Assembly: GCF_027627575.1 (NCBI RefSeq)
Contig: NZ_CP114065.1
Location: 5,084,001-5,148,000 of the forward strand
DNA length: 64,000 nt
Direction: 5' to 3'
From: Kribbella sp. CA-293567
GTDB taxonomy: Bacteria; Actinomycetota; Actinomycetes; Propionibacteriales; Kribbellaceae
Position 1 is the first letter of the stretch; each line of letters starts with the position of its first letter. The notes under the pieces are model-generated. The model searched no databases, had not been told where the DNA came from, and saw only the letters and a program-made list of their open reading frames with translations. Made by a program: the position numbers and the translations under genes. Shown one piece after another: positions 1 through 8,719 of this stretch.

Positions 1-685
1 CGCCGTCGCGGTCGGCGCCCCCACCGCTGCCGCCTTCGACGTCTCCGCCGCCTGCGCCGGCTTCTGCTACGGCATCGCGCTGGCCAATGACATGGTCCGC
101 GGCGGCAGCGCGAAGTACGTGCTGGTGGTCGGGGTCGAGCGGCTCAGCGACATCACCGACCGGACCGACCGCGGCACCGCGTTCATCTTCGCCGACGGCG
201 CCGGCGCGGCCGTGGTCGGGCCCTCCGAGCAAGCGGGGATCGGCCCGGTCGTCTGGGGCTCCGACGGCACCCAGCACCTGGTGATCAGCCAGAAGGAGTC
301 CTGGAAGGAGGCGCACGGCAGCTACCAGTGGCCGAACCTCACCATGGACGGCAACCCGGTCTTCCGCTGGGCGTCCTTCGAGATGGCCAAGACCGCCCAG
401 CAGGCGCTGGACGTGGCCGGGGTGAAGTCCGAGGACCTCGACCTGTTCATCCCGCACCAGGCGAACATGCGGATCACCGACGCGATGCGCCGGACCCTGA
501 AACTGCCCGACAGCGTCAAGGTGGCCCGCGACATCGAGCGGCAGGGCAACACCTCGGCCGCGTCGATCCCGCTCGCGATCGCCACTCTGCGCGAGAGTGG
601 TGAGGCGACCAGCGGGGATCTCGCTCTGATCATCGGCTTCGGCGCGGGCCTGACCTTCGCCGCCCAGGTGATCCGCCTTCCGTAA
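1..685 (+). CDS. fabH: 3-oxoacyl-ACP synthase III (KASIII), 5' end missing
   Basis: Condenses acyl-CoA with malonyl-ACP to start type II fatty-acid synthesis in the cytoplasm. The reading frame is open from base 2, so the gene begins upstream of the window; about 227 C-terminal residues are visible. The catalytic Cys lies in SAACAGF (codon at 53-55), the His in FIPHQAN and the Asn in RQGNTSAAS, so the full Cys-His-Asn triad of FabH is intact. The C-terminal GFGAGLTFAAQV is also typical. It is followed 79 bases later by acpP and then by fabF and a carboxyltransferase, the usual actinobacterial FAS II order. The first codon and any upstream fabD cannot be seen. Confidence 0.95.
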   Translation, partial: AVAVGAPTAAAFDVSAACAGFCYGIALANDMVRGGSAKYVLVVGVERLSDITDRTDRGTAFIFADGAGAAVVGPSEQAGIGPVVWGSDGTQHLVISQKESWKEAHGSYQWPNLTMDGNPVFRWASFEMAKTAQQALDVAGVKSEDLDLFIPHQANMRITDAMRRTLKLPDSVKVARDIERQGNTSAASIPLAIATLRESGEATSGDLALIIGFGAGLTFAAQVIRLP

Positions 686-764
686 CGGAACCCCCGGTTG
701 TCCGGAACGGCTCAAGTGGCCGGTTCGGCTAGTTATGCACACATTTCGAAAGGGAAACACACTG

Positions 765-1013
765 ATGGCCAGCACCGAAGAGATCCGCTCCGACCTCGCC
801 GAGATCGTCAACGAGATCGCCGGCATCCCGGTCGAGGACGTCCAGCTGGACAAGTCCTTCACCGACGACCTCGACGTCGACTCGCTCTCCATGGTCGAGG
901 TCGTGGTGGCCGCCGAGGAGAAGTTCAGCGTCAAGATCCCCGACGACGAGGTCAAGAACCTGAAGACCGTCGGTGACGCCGTCGCGTTCATCGAGCGCGC
1001 GCAGAACGGCTGA
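765..1013 (+). CDS. acpP: acyl carrier protein
   Basis: Carries the growing acyl chain on a 4'-phosphopantetheine arm for the FAS II enzymes. The protein is 82 residues, the normal ACP size, strongly acidic, with the DSL attachment motif in DDLDVDSLSMVEV (Ser40). The ATG at 765 is chosen over an in-frame ATG at 735 because it has an AAGGGA ribosome site about 9 bases upstream and gives the canonical N-terminus MASTEEIR. It lies between fabH and fabF in the same direction and is probably cotranscribed with them. Confidence 0.96.
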   Translation: MASTEEIRSDLAEIVNEIAGIPVEDVQLDKSFTDDLDVDSLSMVEVVVAAEEKFSVKIPDDEVKNLKTVGDAVAFIERAQNG

Positions 1014-1041
1014 CCGACTCCCGCTGGGATTCGATCGTGCT

Positions 1042-1093
1042 GGCAGCAGTGGCGGGCTCACCGGATCGCGAGGTCCGGTGAGCCGCCGCTGCC
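1042..1093 (+). terminator. long hairpin between acpP and fabF
   Basis: An imperfect inverted repeat: the left arm from 1042 includes GGCTCACCGG, the right arm ending near 1093 includes CCGGTGAGCC, and both arms continue into GGCAGC/GCTGCC. There is no T-tract. It may attenuate readthrough from the very abundant acpP message into fabF or stabilise the acpP 3' end. This function is inferred. Confidence 0.5.
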
Positions 1094-1166
1094 GGCCGCA
1101 CCGCCGGTACGACGTACCGGCCTCCCCTGGCTTCAACCACTCGCTACGCCGAAGGATGAGGTAACC

Positions 1167-2402
1167 ATGTCGAAGACCCGAGTCGTGATCACCGGGCTCG
1201 GAGCGACGACCCCGGTCGGGGGCGACGTCGCCAGCACCTGGGAGGCGCTGCTGGCCGGCAAGTCCGGCGCGAAGCTGCTCACCGCGGACTGGGTCGAGGA
1301 GCTGCCGGTCAAGATCGCCGCTCCCGCCGCCGTCGAACCGACCGAGGTCATCGAGCGGGTCAAGGCCCGCCGGCTGGACCGCAACGCGCAGTTCGCCGTC
1401 GTCGCCGCCCGGGAGGCCTGGGCCGACTCCGGTCTGGCCGACGTCGAGCTGGACAAGACGCGGCTCGGCGTGGCGATCGCCACCGGGATCGGAGGCCTGC
1501 TCACCACGCTGGCCAACTACGACCTGTTGCAGAAGGGCGCGCGCCGGGTCTCCCCGCTGGCGATCCCGATGCTGATGCCGAACTCGGCCGCCGCCAACGT
1601 CGGCCTCGAGCTGGGTGCCCTGGCCGGTGTCCAGACCCCGGTCTCGGCCTGCGCGTCGAGCAACGAGGCGATCTCGCTGGCCGCCGACCAGATCCGGCTC
1701 GGCCGCGCCGACATCGTCGTCGCCGGTGGCGCCGAGGGCTCGATCACCGCGCTGCCGCTGGCCGCCTTCGGCCAGATGATGGCGCTCAGCAAGCGCAACG
1801 ACGACCCCGAGCGCGCCTCCCGTCCGTGGGACGCCGACCGTGACGGCTTCCTGCTCGGCGAAGGTGCCGGCGTGCTGGTGCTGGAGTCCTACGAGCACGC
1901 GGTCGCCCGCGGCGCGAAGATCTACGCCGAGTTCGCCGGGGCCGGTATCACCGCCGACGGCCACGACATCGTCCAGCCGGACCCGACCGGTTCGGGTGCC
2001 GAGCGGGCGATGCTGCAGGCGCTGCGCGAGGGCGATCTGGTCGCCGGTGACATCGTGCACATCAACGCGCACGCCACCTCCACCCCGGCCGGCGACGTCG
2101 CCGAGGCGGTGGCCATCCGCAAGGCACTCGGCAAGGCGGCCGACAACGCCGTGGCGACCGCGCCGAAGTCGATGGTCGGTCACCTGCTGGGTGCGGCCGG
2201 AGCGGTCGAGTCGATCGCCACCGTGCTCGCCCTGCACCACCGGATCGTGCCGCCGACCATCAACCTGGACAAGGTCGACGACGGCGTCCAGCTCGACATC
2301 GCGACCGAGCCGCGCAAGCTGGCCGACGGGGACATCGCGGCGCTGAACAACTCCTTCGGCTTCGGCGGGCACAACGTCGCACTCGCCTTCCAGTCGTTCT
2401 GA
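1167..2402 (+). CDS. fabF: 3-oxoacyl-ACP synthase II (KASII)
   Basis: Elongating condensing enzyme of FAS II: decarboxylative condensation of malonyl-ACP with acyl-ACP. At 411 residues it has normal FabF length. The catalytic Cys162 sits in VSACASSNEA, His302 in INAHATSTPAGD, Lys334 and His339 in PKSMVGHLLGAAGAV, and the C-terminal glycine-rich NNSFGFGGHN is present. An ATG start preceded by GGATGAGGTAACC supports the start. It is third in the fabH-acpP-fabF-carboxyltransferase cluster, equivalent in position to KasA/KasB of mycobacteria. A 12-base copy of the last coding bases (CAGTCGTTCTGA) recurs just after the stop, at 2409-2420. Confidence 0.97.
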   Translation: MSKTRVVITGLGATTPVGGDVASTWEALLAGKSGAKLLTADWVEELPVKIAAPAAVEPTEVIERVKARRLDRNAQFAVVAAREAWADSGLADVELDKTRLGVAIATGIGGLLTTLANYDLLQKGARRVSPLAIPMLMPNSAAANVGLELGALAGVQTPVSACASSNEAISLAADQIRLGRADIVVAGGAEGSITALPLAAFGQMMALSKRNDDPERASRPWDADRDGFLLGEGAGVLVLESYEHAVARGAKIYAEFAGAGITADGHDIVQPDPTGSGAERAMLQALREGDLVAGDIVHINAHATSTPAGDVAEAVAIRKALGKAADNAVATAPKSMVGHLLGAAGAVESIATVLALHHRIVPPTINLDKVDDGVQLDIATEPRKLADGDIAALNNSFGFGGHNVALAFQSF

Positions 2403-2425
2403 CGCTGTCAGTCGTTCTGATCTCG

Positions 2426-2456
2426 AGGTGGGCCGGGGAGCACCGCCGGCCCACCT
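2426..2456 (+). terminator. hairpin between fabF and the carboxyltransferase gene
   Basis: Perfect 11-bp inverted repeat AGGTGGGCCGG / CCGGCCCACCT with a 9-base loop followed by TTCC. It sits in the 87-base gap between fabF and the next gene and may act as a partial terminator or attenuator. Confidence 0.6.
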
Positions 2457-2489
2457 TTCCGCCGCACCCCCTCTGACCGGGAGACGCCC

Positions 2490-3914
2490 ATGACCACCGC
2501 CCCCGTGAAACCGGCCAAGCTGCCGCGCGACGAGGACCCCCGCAACCCGGTCTCCCGGCTCACCGCCCTGTTCGACCCCGGCACGCTCGAGCTGATCACG
2601 CCCGACGACCTGTCCGGGATGCTCGCCGCCCGCGGCACGATCGCGGGGGCGAAGGTGATCGCCTTCTGCTCCGACGCGACCGTGATGGGTGGCGCGATGG
2701 GCGACCAGGGCTGCGAGGTCGTGGTCCGGGCGTACCAGGTGGCGCGCGAGGAGGAGTTGCCGATCGTCGGTTTGTGGCACTCAGGCGGCGCGCGGCTGGC
2801 CGAGGGCGTGCTCAGCCTGCACGCGGTCGGCAAGATCTTCTACGAGATGACCCAGGCGTCCGGCAAGATCCCGCAGATCTCGGTGGTGCTCGGCCCGGCG
2901 GCGGGCGGAGCGGCGTACGGGCCGGCGTTGACCGACATCGTCGTGCTCGGCCCGGAGGGACGGATCTTCGTCACCGGTCCGGACGTGGTCCGCTCGGTCA
3001 CCGGGGAAGACGTCGACATGCTGCGGCTCGGCGGTCCCGAGCCGCACGGCCGGCGGTCCGGCGTCGTGCACATCACCACCGACTCCGAGGAGGCGGCGAT
3101 CGAGAAGGCCCGCCGGCTCGCCGATCTCTTCGCGAACCAGGGCTCGGTGTCCGGTGACGTCTCCGACACCGATCTGTCCGGGCTGCTGCCGGAGTCGGCC
3201 AAGCGCGCATACGACGTCCACCCGCTGGTCGGCGGTGTGCTCGACGAGGAGTCGGGTGTCGAGCTGCACCAGCGCTGGGCACCGAACATCGTCACCACGC
3301 TCGGCCGGCTCGGTGGCCGGACCGTGGGCGTGATCGCGAACAACCCGCTGCGGCTCGGCGGCTGCCTTGACGCGCTGTCGGCGGAGAAGGCAGCGCGCTT
3401 CGTCCGGATGTGCGACGCGTTCGGCGTACCGATGGTGGTGCTGGTCGACGTACCGGGGTACCTGCCGGGGGTCGGGCAGGAGTGGGACGGCGTCGTACGG
3501 CGTGGCGCCAAGCTGCTGCACGCCTTCGCGGAGTCCGTCGTACCGCGGGTGACGCTGGTGACCCGCAAGACCTACGGCGGCGCCTACATCGCGATGAACG
3601 CGCGGTCGCTCGGCGCGACCCGGGTGTTCGCCTGGCCGCGCGCCGAGGTGGCCGTGATGGGTGCCGTCGCCGCGATCCGCGTCCTGCACCGCCGGCGGCT
3701 GGCCGAGGTGGAGCCGGACCTGCGGCCGCAGGTGGAGGCCGAGCTCGCCGCCGAGCACGAGAAGATTGCCGGCGGCATCGAACGTGCCCGCGAGATCGGC
3801 GTCGTCGACGAGATCGTCGAGCCGGCCGGAACGCGTTCGGCGCTGGCCGCCGCGATCGCCACCGCCGAGGCGGGTGGCCGCGTCCGCGGCCGCCATGGCA
3901 ACATCCCGCTGTAG
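2490..3914 (+). CDS. accD: acyl-CoA carboxylase carboxyltransferase (beta) subunit, AccD6-like
   Basis: Transfers the carboxyl group from biotin to acetyl-CoA or propionyl-CoA, supplying malonyl-CoA to the adjacent FAS II enzymes; it acts with a separate biotin-carrying alpha subunit. The 474-residue protein has both halves of the crotonase-like carboxyltransferase fold. The N-half has WHSGGARLAEG and the oxyanion-type glycine stretch VLGPAAGGAAYGPAL. The C-half has VDVPGYLPGVGQE and VTRKTYGGAYIAMNAR. ATG 2490 is preceded by GGGAGACGCCC. The position directly after fabF matches accD6 after kasA/kasB in Mycobacterium, so a malonyl-CoA role is likely, though substrate choice cannot be read from sequence. 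Confidence 0.9.
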   Translation: MTTAPVKPAKLPRDEDPRNPVSRLTALFDPGTLELITPDDLSGMLAARGTIAGAKVIAFCSDATVMGGAMGDQGCEVVVRAYQVAREEELPIVGLWHSGGARLAEGVLSLHAVGKIFYEMTQASGKIPQISVVLGPAAGGAAYGPALTDIVVLGPEGRIFVTGPDVVRSVTGEDVDMLRLGGPEPHGRRSGVVHITTDSEEAAIEKARRLADLFANQGSVSGDVSDTDLSGLLPESAKRAYDVHPLVGGVLDEESGVELHQRWAPNIVTTLGRLGGRTVGVIANNPLRLGGCLDALSAEKAARFVRMCDAFGVPMVVLVDVPGYLPGVGQEWDGVVRRGAKLLHAFAESVVPRVTLVTRKTYGGAYIAMNARSLGATRVFAWPRAEVAVMGAVAAIRVLHRRRLAEVEPDLRPQVEAELAAEHEKIAGGIERAREIGVVDEIVEPAGTRSALAAAIATAEAGGRVRGRHGNIPL

Positions 3915-4015
3915 TCGGCCGAGCGACCGAAACGCCGCTGGAGGGAACCGCACGCGCGGTCGCCTGCGTCGATACTGGCGAGCTTTCATCTGAACTCACG
4001 GAGGAACCACCGCCC

Positions 4016-4891
4016 ATGCGCAAAACTCTTGCCGCCGCGACCGGAGTACTCGCTCTCGCCGTCGTCGGCACCACCCTGACCGCACTGCCCGCAAACGCGG
4101 CGCTCAGCGACGTCCCGGTGGACTGCTCGGCCTACACCACCGCCTACCGCTCCGACGGCCAGCGGCTGTCCTACGGCTACAACGCCCGGAAGACGAGCGT
4201 CACGGCGTACCCGGGCGACAAGCTGGCCTGGGTGCCGACCGCCTGGCAGCAGCTCGGTGCGGCCGGCGACACGGACATGTTCATGAGCAGCGAACTGGCG
4301 ACCCACCCGACCGACGGCTACCTGTACGACCTGGAGCGTCGTGGCCAGCGCACCAACGGCGTCTGGAAGATGACCCAGAACACCGCCACCCGGATGGCCT
4401 CGGGCTTCGCCGGCACACGGATCCTCGCCAACGGCACCTACCTGTACCGCGTCGCCGGCACCTCTCTCTATCGCTACACCGTCAGCTACACGTCCGGTAA
4501 GTACGTGGTGTCCGCGCCGAAGACCCTGAAGACCACCGGCTGGGACTCGGTCAAGACGCTGACCTACGAACGCACCGAGGGCACCGGCAGCGCCAAGGTC
4601 GACGTACTGATCGGCACGAAGACCAACGGTGAACTGAAGGAGTGGCGGGTCAACCACGCGACTCCGACCACGATCGGCTCGACCGTGCTGCAGACCGGCT
4701 GGGCCGGGTTCAGCAGCCTCACCAGTGGCTACTGCGGGGCGCACCTCAACGGGCGGTCGCTGCTCGGTATCACCCCGGCCGGTGCCGCGTCGGTCTTCTT
4801 CGACGCCAACCAGGCCGACCGGATCGGCACGGACATCAAGGGTGGTTCGCTCGGCGCGCTGAGCTGGACCGCCAAGGGCTACGGCCAGTAG
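4016..4891 (+). CDS. secreted protein of unknown function, possibly beta-propeller-like
   Basis: 291 residues beginning with a clear Sec signal peptide (basic MRK, hydrophobic core, likely cleavage after LPANA near residue 27). ATG 4016 is chosen because GGAGG lies at 4000-4004 and it places the signal peptide at the N-terminus; the frame is open further upstream but that stretch overlaps the carboxyltransferase gene. The mature part has repeating Trp/Tyr-Gly/Asp-Leu strands (GYLYDLER, GTYLYRVAGTSLYRYTV, GELKEWRVNH), which resembles tachylectin/PQQ-like propeller blades. No catalytic motif is recognised. It is followed by a strong terminator, so it is probably monocistronic or last in its unit. 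Confidence 0.8.
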   Translation: MRKTLAAATGVLALAVVGTTLTALPANAALSDVPVDCSAYTTAYRSDGQRLSYGYNARKTSVTAYPGDKLAWVPTAWQQLGAAGDTDMFMSSELATHPTDGYLYDLERRGQRTNGVWKMTQNTATRMASGFAGTRILANGTYLYRVAGTSLYRYTVSYTSGKYVVSAPKTLKTTGWDSVKTLTYERTEGTGSAKVDVLIGTKTNGELKEWRVNHATPTTIGSTVLQTGWAGFSSLTSGYCGAHLNGRSLLGITPAGAASVFFDANQADRIGTDIKGGSLGALSWTAKGYGQ

Positions 4892-4910
4892 TTCGACGGA
4901 GGGCAAGGGA

Positions 4911-4942
4911 AAAGGGCGCGGACCGTGAGGTCCGCGCCCTTT
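4911..4942 (+). terminator. strong rho-independent-type hairpin
   Basis: Perfect 14-bp inverted repeat AAAGGGCGCGGACC / GGTCCGCGCCCTTT around a 4-base loop (GTGA), 20 bases after the stop of the secreted-protein gene. Because the arms end in AAA and TTT it can work on both strands, serving the convergent DUF3145 gene as well. Confidence 0.88.
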
Positions 4943-4970
4943 CACGTGGTGCGGCCGCTGTTGTCGACAA

Positions 4971-5030
4971 CCGGGGGTGTCCCGACACCCGGTGGCCCCA
5001 GCGGCCACGACTTCTCCCACCTCGGTGGGA
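4971..5030. other. cluster of three further hairpins between convergent genes
   Basis: Three short inverted repeats follow the terminator: CCGGGGGTGT/ACACCCGG (4971-4992), GTGGCC/GGCCAC (4992-5008) and TCCCAC/GTGGGA (5015-5030). Together with 4911-4942 they make four consecutive hairpins in a 217-base convergent intergenic region. They are probably backup terminators for the leftward DUF3145 gene. Confidence 0.5.
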
Positions 5031-5109
5031 CGTCTGAGTCACAGCATCATCGAAAAACGCCAGGAAGTCTTCTGTTTCTTGGCTTTCTTCTGAAGTTCTC
5101 AGGATCTGC

Positions 5110-5607
5110 TCAGACCACCTGGTGCAGCCAGCGGACCGGCGCGCCGTCACCGGCGTACCGGAAGGGTTCGAGTTCGTCGTCCCAGGGCCGGCCGAGCAAA
5201 CGCTCGACCTCCTCGGTCAGGTCGGCCTCGCCACTGGCGGCCTTCAGCATCGCTGCCTTCAGCCGTTCCTCGGGCACCATGATGTCGCCGTGGACGCCGG
5301 TGGTCGCGTGGAAGACGCCGAGGGTCGGGGTGAAGGAGTAACGCTCGCCCTCGACCCCGTTGCTCGGTTCCTCGGTCACCTCGAAGCGCAACTTCTGCCA
5401 GCCGCGCAGCGCCGACGCGAGCTTGGCCGCGGTACCGGCCTCGGCCTGCCACGACAGCTCCGCCCGATATGTGCCCTGTGCCGCGGGCTGCGGCGTCCAG
5501 TCGAGTTTTACGGGCACGCCTAAGATGCCGCCCGCTGCCCACTCGACATGAGGGCACAACGCTGACGGCACGGTGTGGACGTAAAGAACGCCACGAGTCG
5601 TCGCCAC
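5110..5607 (-). CDS. DUF3145 family protein
   Basis: 165-residue cytoplasmic protein of unknown biochemical role that is conserved in actinobacteria and regularly found next to FAS II genes. The recognisable family sequence includes MATTRGVLYVHTVPSALCPH at the start, WAAGGILG, the acidic GRPWDDELEPFRYAGDGAPV near the C-terminus and a final VRWLHQVV. ATG 5607 is preceded by GGAGGTCCC, a strong ribosome site. It is convergent with the secreted-protein gene. The link with fatty-acid synthesis is by neighbourhood only. Confidence 0.85.
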   Translation of the reverse strand: MATTRGVLYVHTVPSALCPHVEWAAGGILGVPVKLDWTPQPAAQGTYRAELSWQAEAGTAAKLASALRGWQKLRFEVTEEPSNGVEGERYSFTPTLGVFHATTGVHGDIMVPEERLKAAMLKAASGEADLTEEVERLLGRPWDDELEPFRYAGDGAPVRWLHQVV

Positions 5608-5782
5608 CGGGACCTCCTGTGCTCGAGCTGCGCCTTCCCCAGCGTTCTCGAACCTTCCGTCGATCCCCGACGGCGAGACCCATACTGCACCACCGACCCC
5701 TCGGACACCAGCAACCTCGCCGTGTCAAACACATCACCGTCGTGTCGCAATCCTGAACCGGCCGGTCCGCAAATCCCCCTGC

Positions 5783-6796
5783 TCACACAGAGGAACGAAC
5801 CACCAGCCGGGTGGGCAGGATCAACGGGCTGGGCTGGTCACCGGCCAGCAGCGACAACAGCATCCGGGCCATCTCCCGGCCCAGAGCGTGAATCGGTTGA
5901 TTGATCGTCGTCAGCGGCGGGTCGGTGTGACGGGCGCCGGTGATGTCGTTGAAGCCGACGATCGCGACATCGGCCGGTACCGACCGGCCGGCGCGGGCAA
6001 GCACCCTCAGGGCACCGATGGCCATCTGGTCGGAGGCGACGAAGACACCGTCGAGGTCGGGGACACGCTCCAGCAACCGGGCCATCGCGAGACTGCCACC
6101 CTCCTCGCTGAAGTCGCCGTGGTCGACCAGGCTGTTGTCGAGGCCCGCCACGGCCAGCGCGTCCTGAAAGCCTTGCAGCCTTGCCGTTCCGGCGCCCTCG
6201 TCCAGGCGTCCGGTGATGGTGGCGATCTTGCGGCGCCCGGCCGCGACCAGGTGTTCGGTCGCGAGTCGCGCTCCCCCGCGGTTGTCCGAGTCCACGTAGT
6301 ACCGGGGTTCGAAGCTCAGCGGGCGACCGCCGAAGACGACCGGTACCGACGCGTTGGCGGCCAGCTCCGCCAGCGGGTCGTCGCCGTGCAGGGACATCAG
6401 CATCACGCCGTCCGCCTGCCGGGTCCGCAGCAGTTGTTCCAGTCGCGCCTGACCACGCGACGAGGTCGCCAGCGACAGCATCAGCTCCAGCTCGGTCTCC
6501 TCCAGCACGGAGTTGATCCCGATCACCACCTCGGCGAAGAACGGGTCCGCGAACATCGCCGGGTCCTCCCCCGAGATCGCCAGCACGACCGCGCCGGCCT
6601 GCTGGGTCGCCAGTGCCCGGGCCGTCGCGTTCGGCACGTAGCCGAGGTCGGCGATCGCGCGCTGGACGGCCTCGCGTTTGGCCCGGCTGACGTGCGGTGC
6701 GTTGTTGATCGCCCGCGACGCGGCCGATCGCGAAACTCCCGCCCGCTCGGCGACCTCGTCGAGGGTCGGCTGCCGCTTCGGTGTCTGCGTCGCCAC
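5783..6796 (-). CDS. LacI-family repressor, CebR-like
   Basis: Sugar-responsive repressor, probably of the adjacent importer and cellulase genes. The 337-residue protein has an N-terminal LacI HTH (TLDEVAERAGVSRSAASRAI) with the minor-groove hinge helix region NATARALA, then a periplasmic-binding-like effector domain (PVVFGG, YVDSDNRGGARLATEHL, DGVFVASDQMAIGALR, TTINQP). GTG 6796 is chosen over an upstream start at 6844 because AAGGAG lies 9 bases before it and it places the HTH at the usual distance from the N-terminus. It lies 64 bases downstream of the permease genes on the same strand, so it may be cotranscribed with them and repress its own operon through the boxes at 10022-10138. The effector (cellobiose or cellotriose in CebR) is inferred. 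Confidence 0.88.
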   Translation of the reverse strand: MATQTPKRQPTLDEVAERAGVSRSAASRAINNAPHVSRAKREAVQRAIADLGYVPNATARALATQQAGAVVLAISGEDPAMFADPFFAEVVIGINSVLEETELELMLSLATSSRGQARLEQLLRTRQADGVMLMSLHGDDPLAELAANASVPVVFGGRPLSFEPRYYVDSDNRGGARLATEHLVAAGRRKIATITGRLDEGAGTARLQGFQDALAVAGLDNSLVDHGDFSEEGGSLAMARLLERVPDLDGVFVASDQMAIGALRVLARAGRSVPADVAIVGFNDITGARHTDPPLTTINQPIHALGREMARMLLSLLAGDQPSPLILPTRLVVRSSV

Positions 6797-6860
6797 CTGC
6801 TGGTTCTCCTTCGCCTCGCCTGGCCGAAACCCTATCCCGGTCATCCGCGCACCGCCCGGG

Positions 6861-7691
6861 TCACGAGCGCACCGCGCCGTCCATGATGCCGCCGATGATC
6901 TGGCGGCCGAACAGGATGAAGACGAGCAGCAACGGCACCGTCGCGATCAGCGTGCCGGAGAACATCAGGGTGTAGTCGGTGTAGTACTGCGTCGCGAGCT
7001 GGCTGAGCGAGAACTGGACGGTCGGGTTGTCCGCCTCCAGGATCGCGAGCGGCCAGAGGAACTCGTTCCAGGTGCTCATGAACGTGAACAACCCCAGTAC
7101 GGCGGCGCCCGGACGCAAGGCGGGCGCGACCACCCGGACGAACAACCCGAAGGTGGTGCAGCCGTCCAGGCGCGCGGCCTCGATCAGCTCGTCGGGAATC
7201 GCGCGTTCGGCGTACTGGCGCATCAGGAAGACCCCGAAGGCGGAGACCAGGAACGGCACGATCACCGCCTGCAACTGGTTCTGCCAGCCGAGCTTCACCA
7301 TCACCATGTAGAGCGGCACGATGCCCATCTGGACCGGCACCATCATCGTCGCCAGGACCGCGATCAGCAGCGCGTTGCGCCCCCGGAACCGCAGCTTGGC
7401 GAAGGCGAACCCGGCCAGCGAGGAGAAGAAGACGACCGAGACGGTGACCGCGACCGACGCGATCATCGAGTTCACCAGACCGCGGGCGAAGTGCGCCTCC
7501 GCGGCGCCGAACAACCGCGCGACGTTGTCGCCGAGGTTGCCGCCCGGGACCAGCGGCGGCGGCATCTGGCCGACCACGTCGTTGGAGCGGGTGGCCACCA
7601 CGAAGAGCCAGTAGAGCGGGAAGACCGACAGCACCAGGCTGACCAGCAGGGTGAGGTAGACGAGAGTGTTCCCGTGCGTACGCCGTCTCAT
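6861..7691 (-). CDS. ABC sugar transporter permease, MalG/CebG type
   Basis: Second membrane subunit of a carbohydrate importer. 276 residues, six predicted membrane helices, with the EAA loop that docks the ATPase (EAARLDGCTTFGLFVRVVAPALRPG) and the MalG-family end VFILFGRQIIGGIMDGAVR. ATG 7691 overlaps the stop of the upstream permease by 4 bases (ATGA), fixing the start; the frame runs open far upstream but only as a shadow of the neighbouring permease. No ATPase gene is present in the cluster, as in ceb and similar actinobacterial systems that share the distant MsiK ATPase. Confidence 0.93.
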   Translation of the reverse strand: MRRRTHGNTLVYLTLLVSLVLSVFPLYWLFVVATRSNDVVGQMPPPLVPGGNLGDNVARLFGAAEAHFARGLVNSMIASVAVTVSVVFFSSLAGFAFAKLRFRGRNALLIAVLATMMVPVQMGIVPLYMVMVKLGWQNQLQAVIVPFLVSAFGVFLMRQYAERAIPDELIEAARLDGCTTFGLFVRVVAPALRPGAAVLGLFTFMSTWNEFLWPLAILEADNPTVQFSLSQLATQYYTDYTLMFSGTLIATVPLLLVFILFGRQIIGGIMDGAVRS

Positions 7692-8719
7692 TGGGTGCCA
7701 CCCTTCCAGCGCCGGGCGATCAGCGCGTTCGCGACGCCGACCAGGACGGTGAGCAGGAAGATCGCCCACGCGATCGCCGAACCGTAGCCGTAGTCGAAGT
7801 TCTGGAAACTCTGCTCGAACATGTACATCGCGATGGTCTGGAACTGCCGCAGACTGCCGCCGGAGATGTCGCCCTGGCCGAACAGCAGCGGCTCGGTGAA
7901 CAGCTGCATGCCGCCGATCACCGACATCACCACGGTGAAGATCAGGGCCGGCCGGATCAGCGGCACGGTGATCGAACGGAACTGGCGGACCGGGCCGGCC
8001 CCGTCCAGCTCCGCCGCCTCGTACAGGTCGCGCGGGATCGCCTGGATCGCGGCCAGGTAGATCAACGCGTTGTACCCCGTCCAGCGCCAGTTCACCATGC
8101 TGGACACGGCGATCCAGGACGACGCCTTGCCCGCCTGCCAGTCGATCGGGCCGACGTCGATCAGGCCGAGCAGCCCGTTGATCATCCCGGTGTCGCGGCC
8201 GTAGAGCTGACCGAAGACGATCGCGACCGCCGCCACCGAGGTGACGATCGGCGCCAGCACGCCCAGCCGGAACAGCATCAGCGCGCGGACCGGCCGGTTC
8301 AGCAGGCCCGCGATGATCAGCGCGAAACACAACTGCGGCACGGTCGACAGCACGAACAGTCCGAGCGTGTTCACCATCGCGTTCCAGAAGTCCGGATCGC
8401 CGGCCAGCCGCGAGTAGTTCCTCAGCCCGACGAACCCGGCATCCCCCGTGAGATCCCAGGCCCGCAGCGAGACCCACGCCGTGTAGACCAGCGGGAACAG
8501 GCCGAACAACGCGAACAGCACGAAGAACGGCGTGATGAAGAAGTACGGCGAGCCGTGCAGGTCGAGGCGGTTGCGCCAGGAAGCGCCCGGCGTGACCGTC
8601 GCTCGACCGCGCCGGCCACCCCCGCCACTCCCGGCCGCCCTCGCCGCCTTCCTTCTGCCTCCACCCGCCGCGTCAACGGCGGGTGGAGGCGTGCTTGCGA
8701 CAGACGTGCGGCTGCTCAC
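7688..8719 (-). CDS. ABC sugar transporter permease, MalF/CebF type
   Basis: First membrane subunit of the importer, 343 residues. A cytoplasmic basic/Gly-rich N-terminus of about 55 residues precedes the first helix (YFFITPFFVLFALFGLFPLVY is the start of the membrane part). The EAA motif is EAAELDGAGPVRQFRSITVP, and the family FTEPLLFG sequence near the C-terminus fits MalF-type partners. Its start overlaps the binding-protein stop by 4 bases (ATGA), and its stop overlaps the next permease by 4 bases, so the three genes are translationally coupled. Confidence 0.93.
   Translation of the reverse strand: MSSRTSVASTPPPAVDAAGGGRRKAARAAGSGGGGRRGRATVTPGASWRNRLDLHGSPYFFITPFFVLFALFGLFPLVYTAWVSLRAWDLTGDAGFVGLRNYSRLAGDPDFWNAMVNTLGLFVLSTVPQLCFALIIAGLLNRPVRALMLFRLGVLAPIVTSVAAVAIVFGQLYGRDTGMINGLLGLIDVGPIDWQAGKASSWIAVSSMVNWRWTGYNALIYLAAIQAIPRDLYEAAELDGAGPVRQFRSITVPLIRPALIFTVVMSVIGGMQLFTEPLLFGQGDISGGSLRQFQTIAMYMFEQSFQNFDYGYGSAIAWAIFLLTVLVGVANALIARRWKGGTQ

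Noticed and set aside
2409..2420. 12-base duplication of the fabF end as a recombination scar
   Set aside because: One short direct repeat of CAGTCGTTCTGA next to the stop can arise by slippage; no element boundary or further repeat supports more.
729..2780. 683-residue open frame on the minus strand across acpP and fabF
   Set aside because: It is antisense to well-supported FAS II genes, Arg/Gly/Asp-rich without domains, as expected from high-GC codon shadows.
6797..6844. Longer N-terminus for the LacI regulator
   Set aside because: The GTG at 6796 has AAGGAG at ideal spacing and places the HTH near the N-terminus; the extra 16 residues are not LacI-like.
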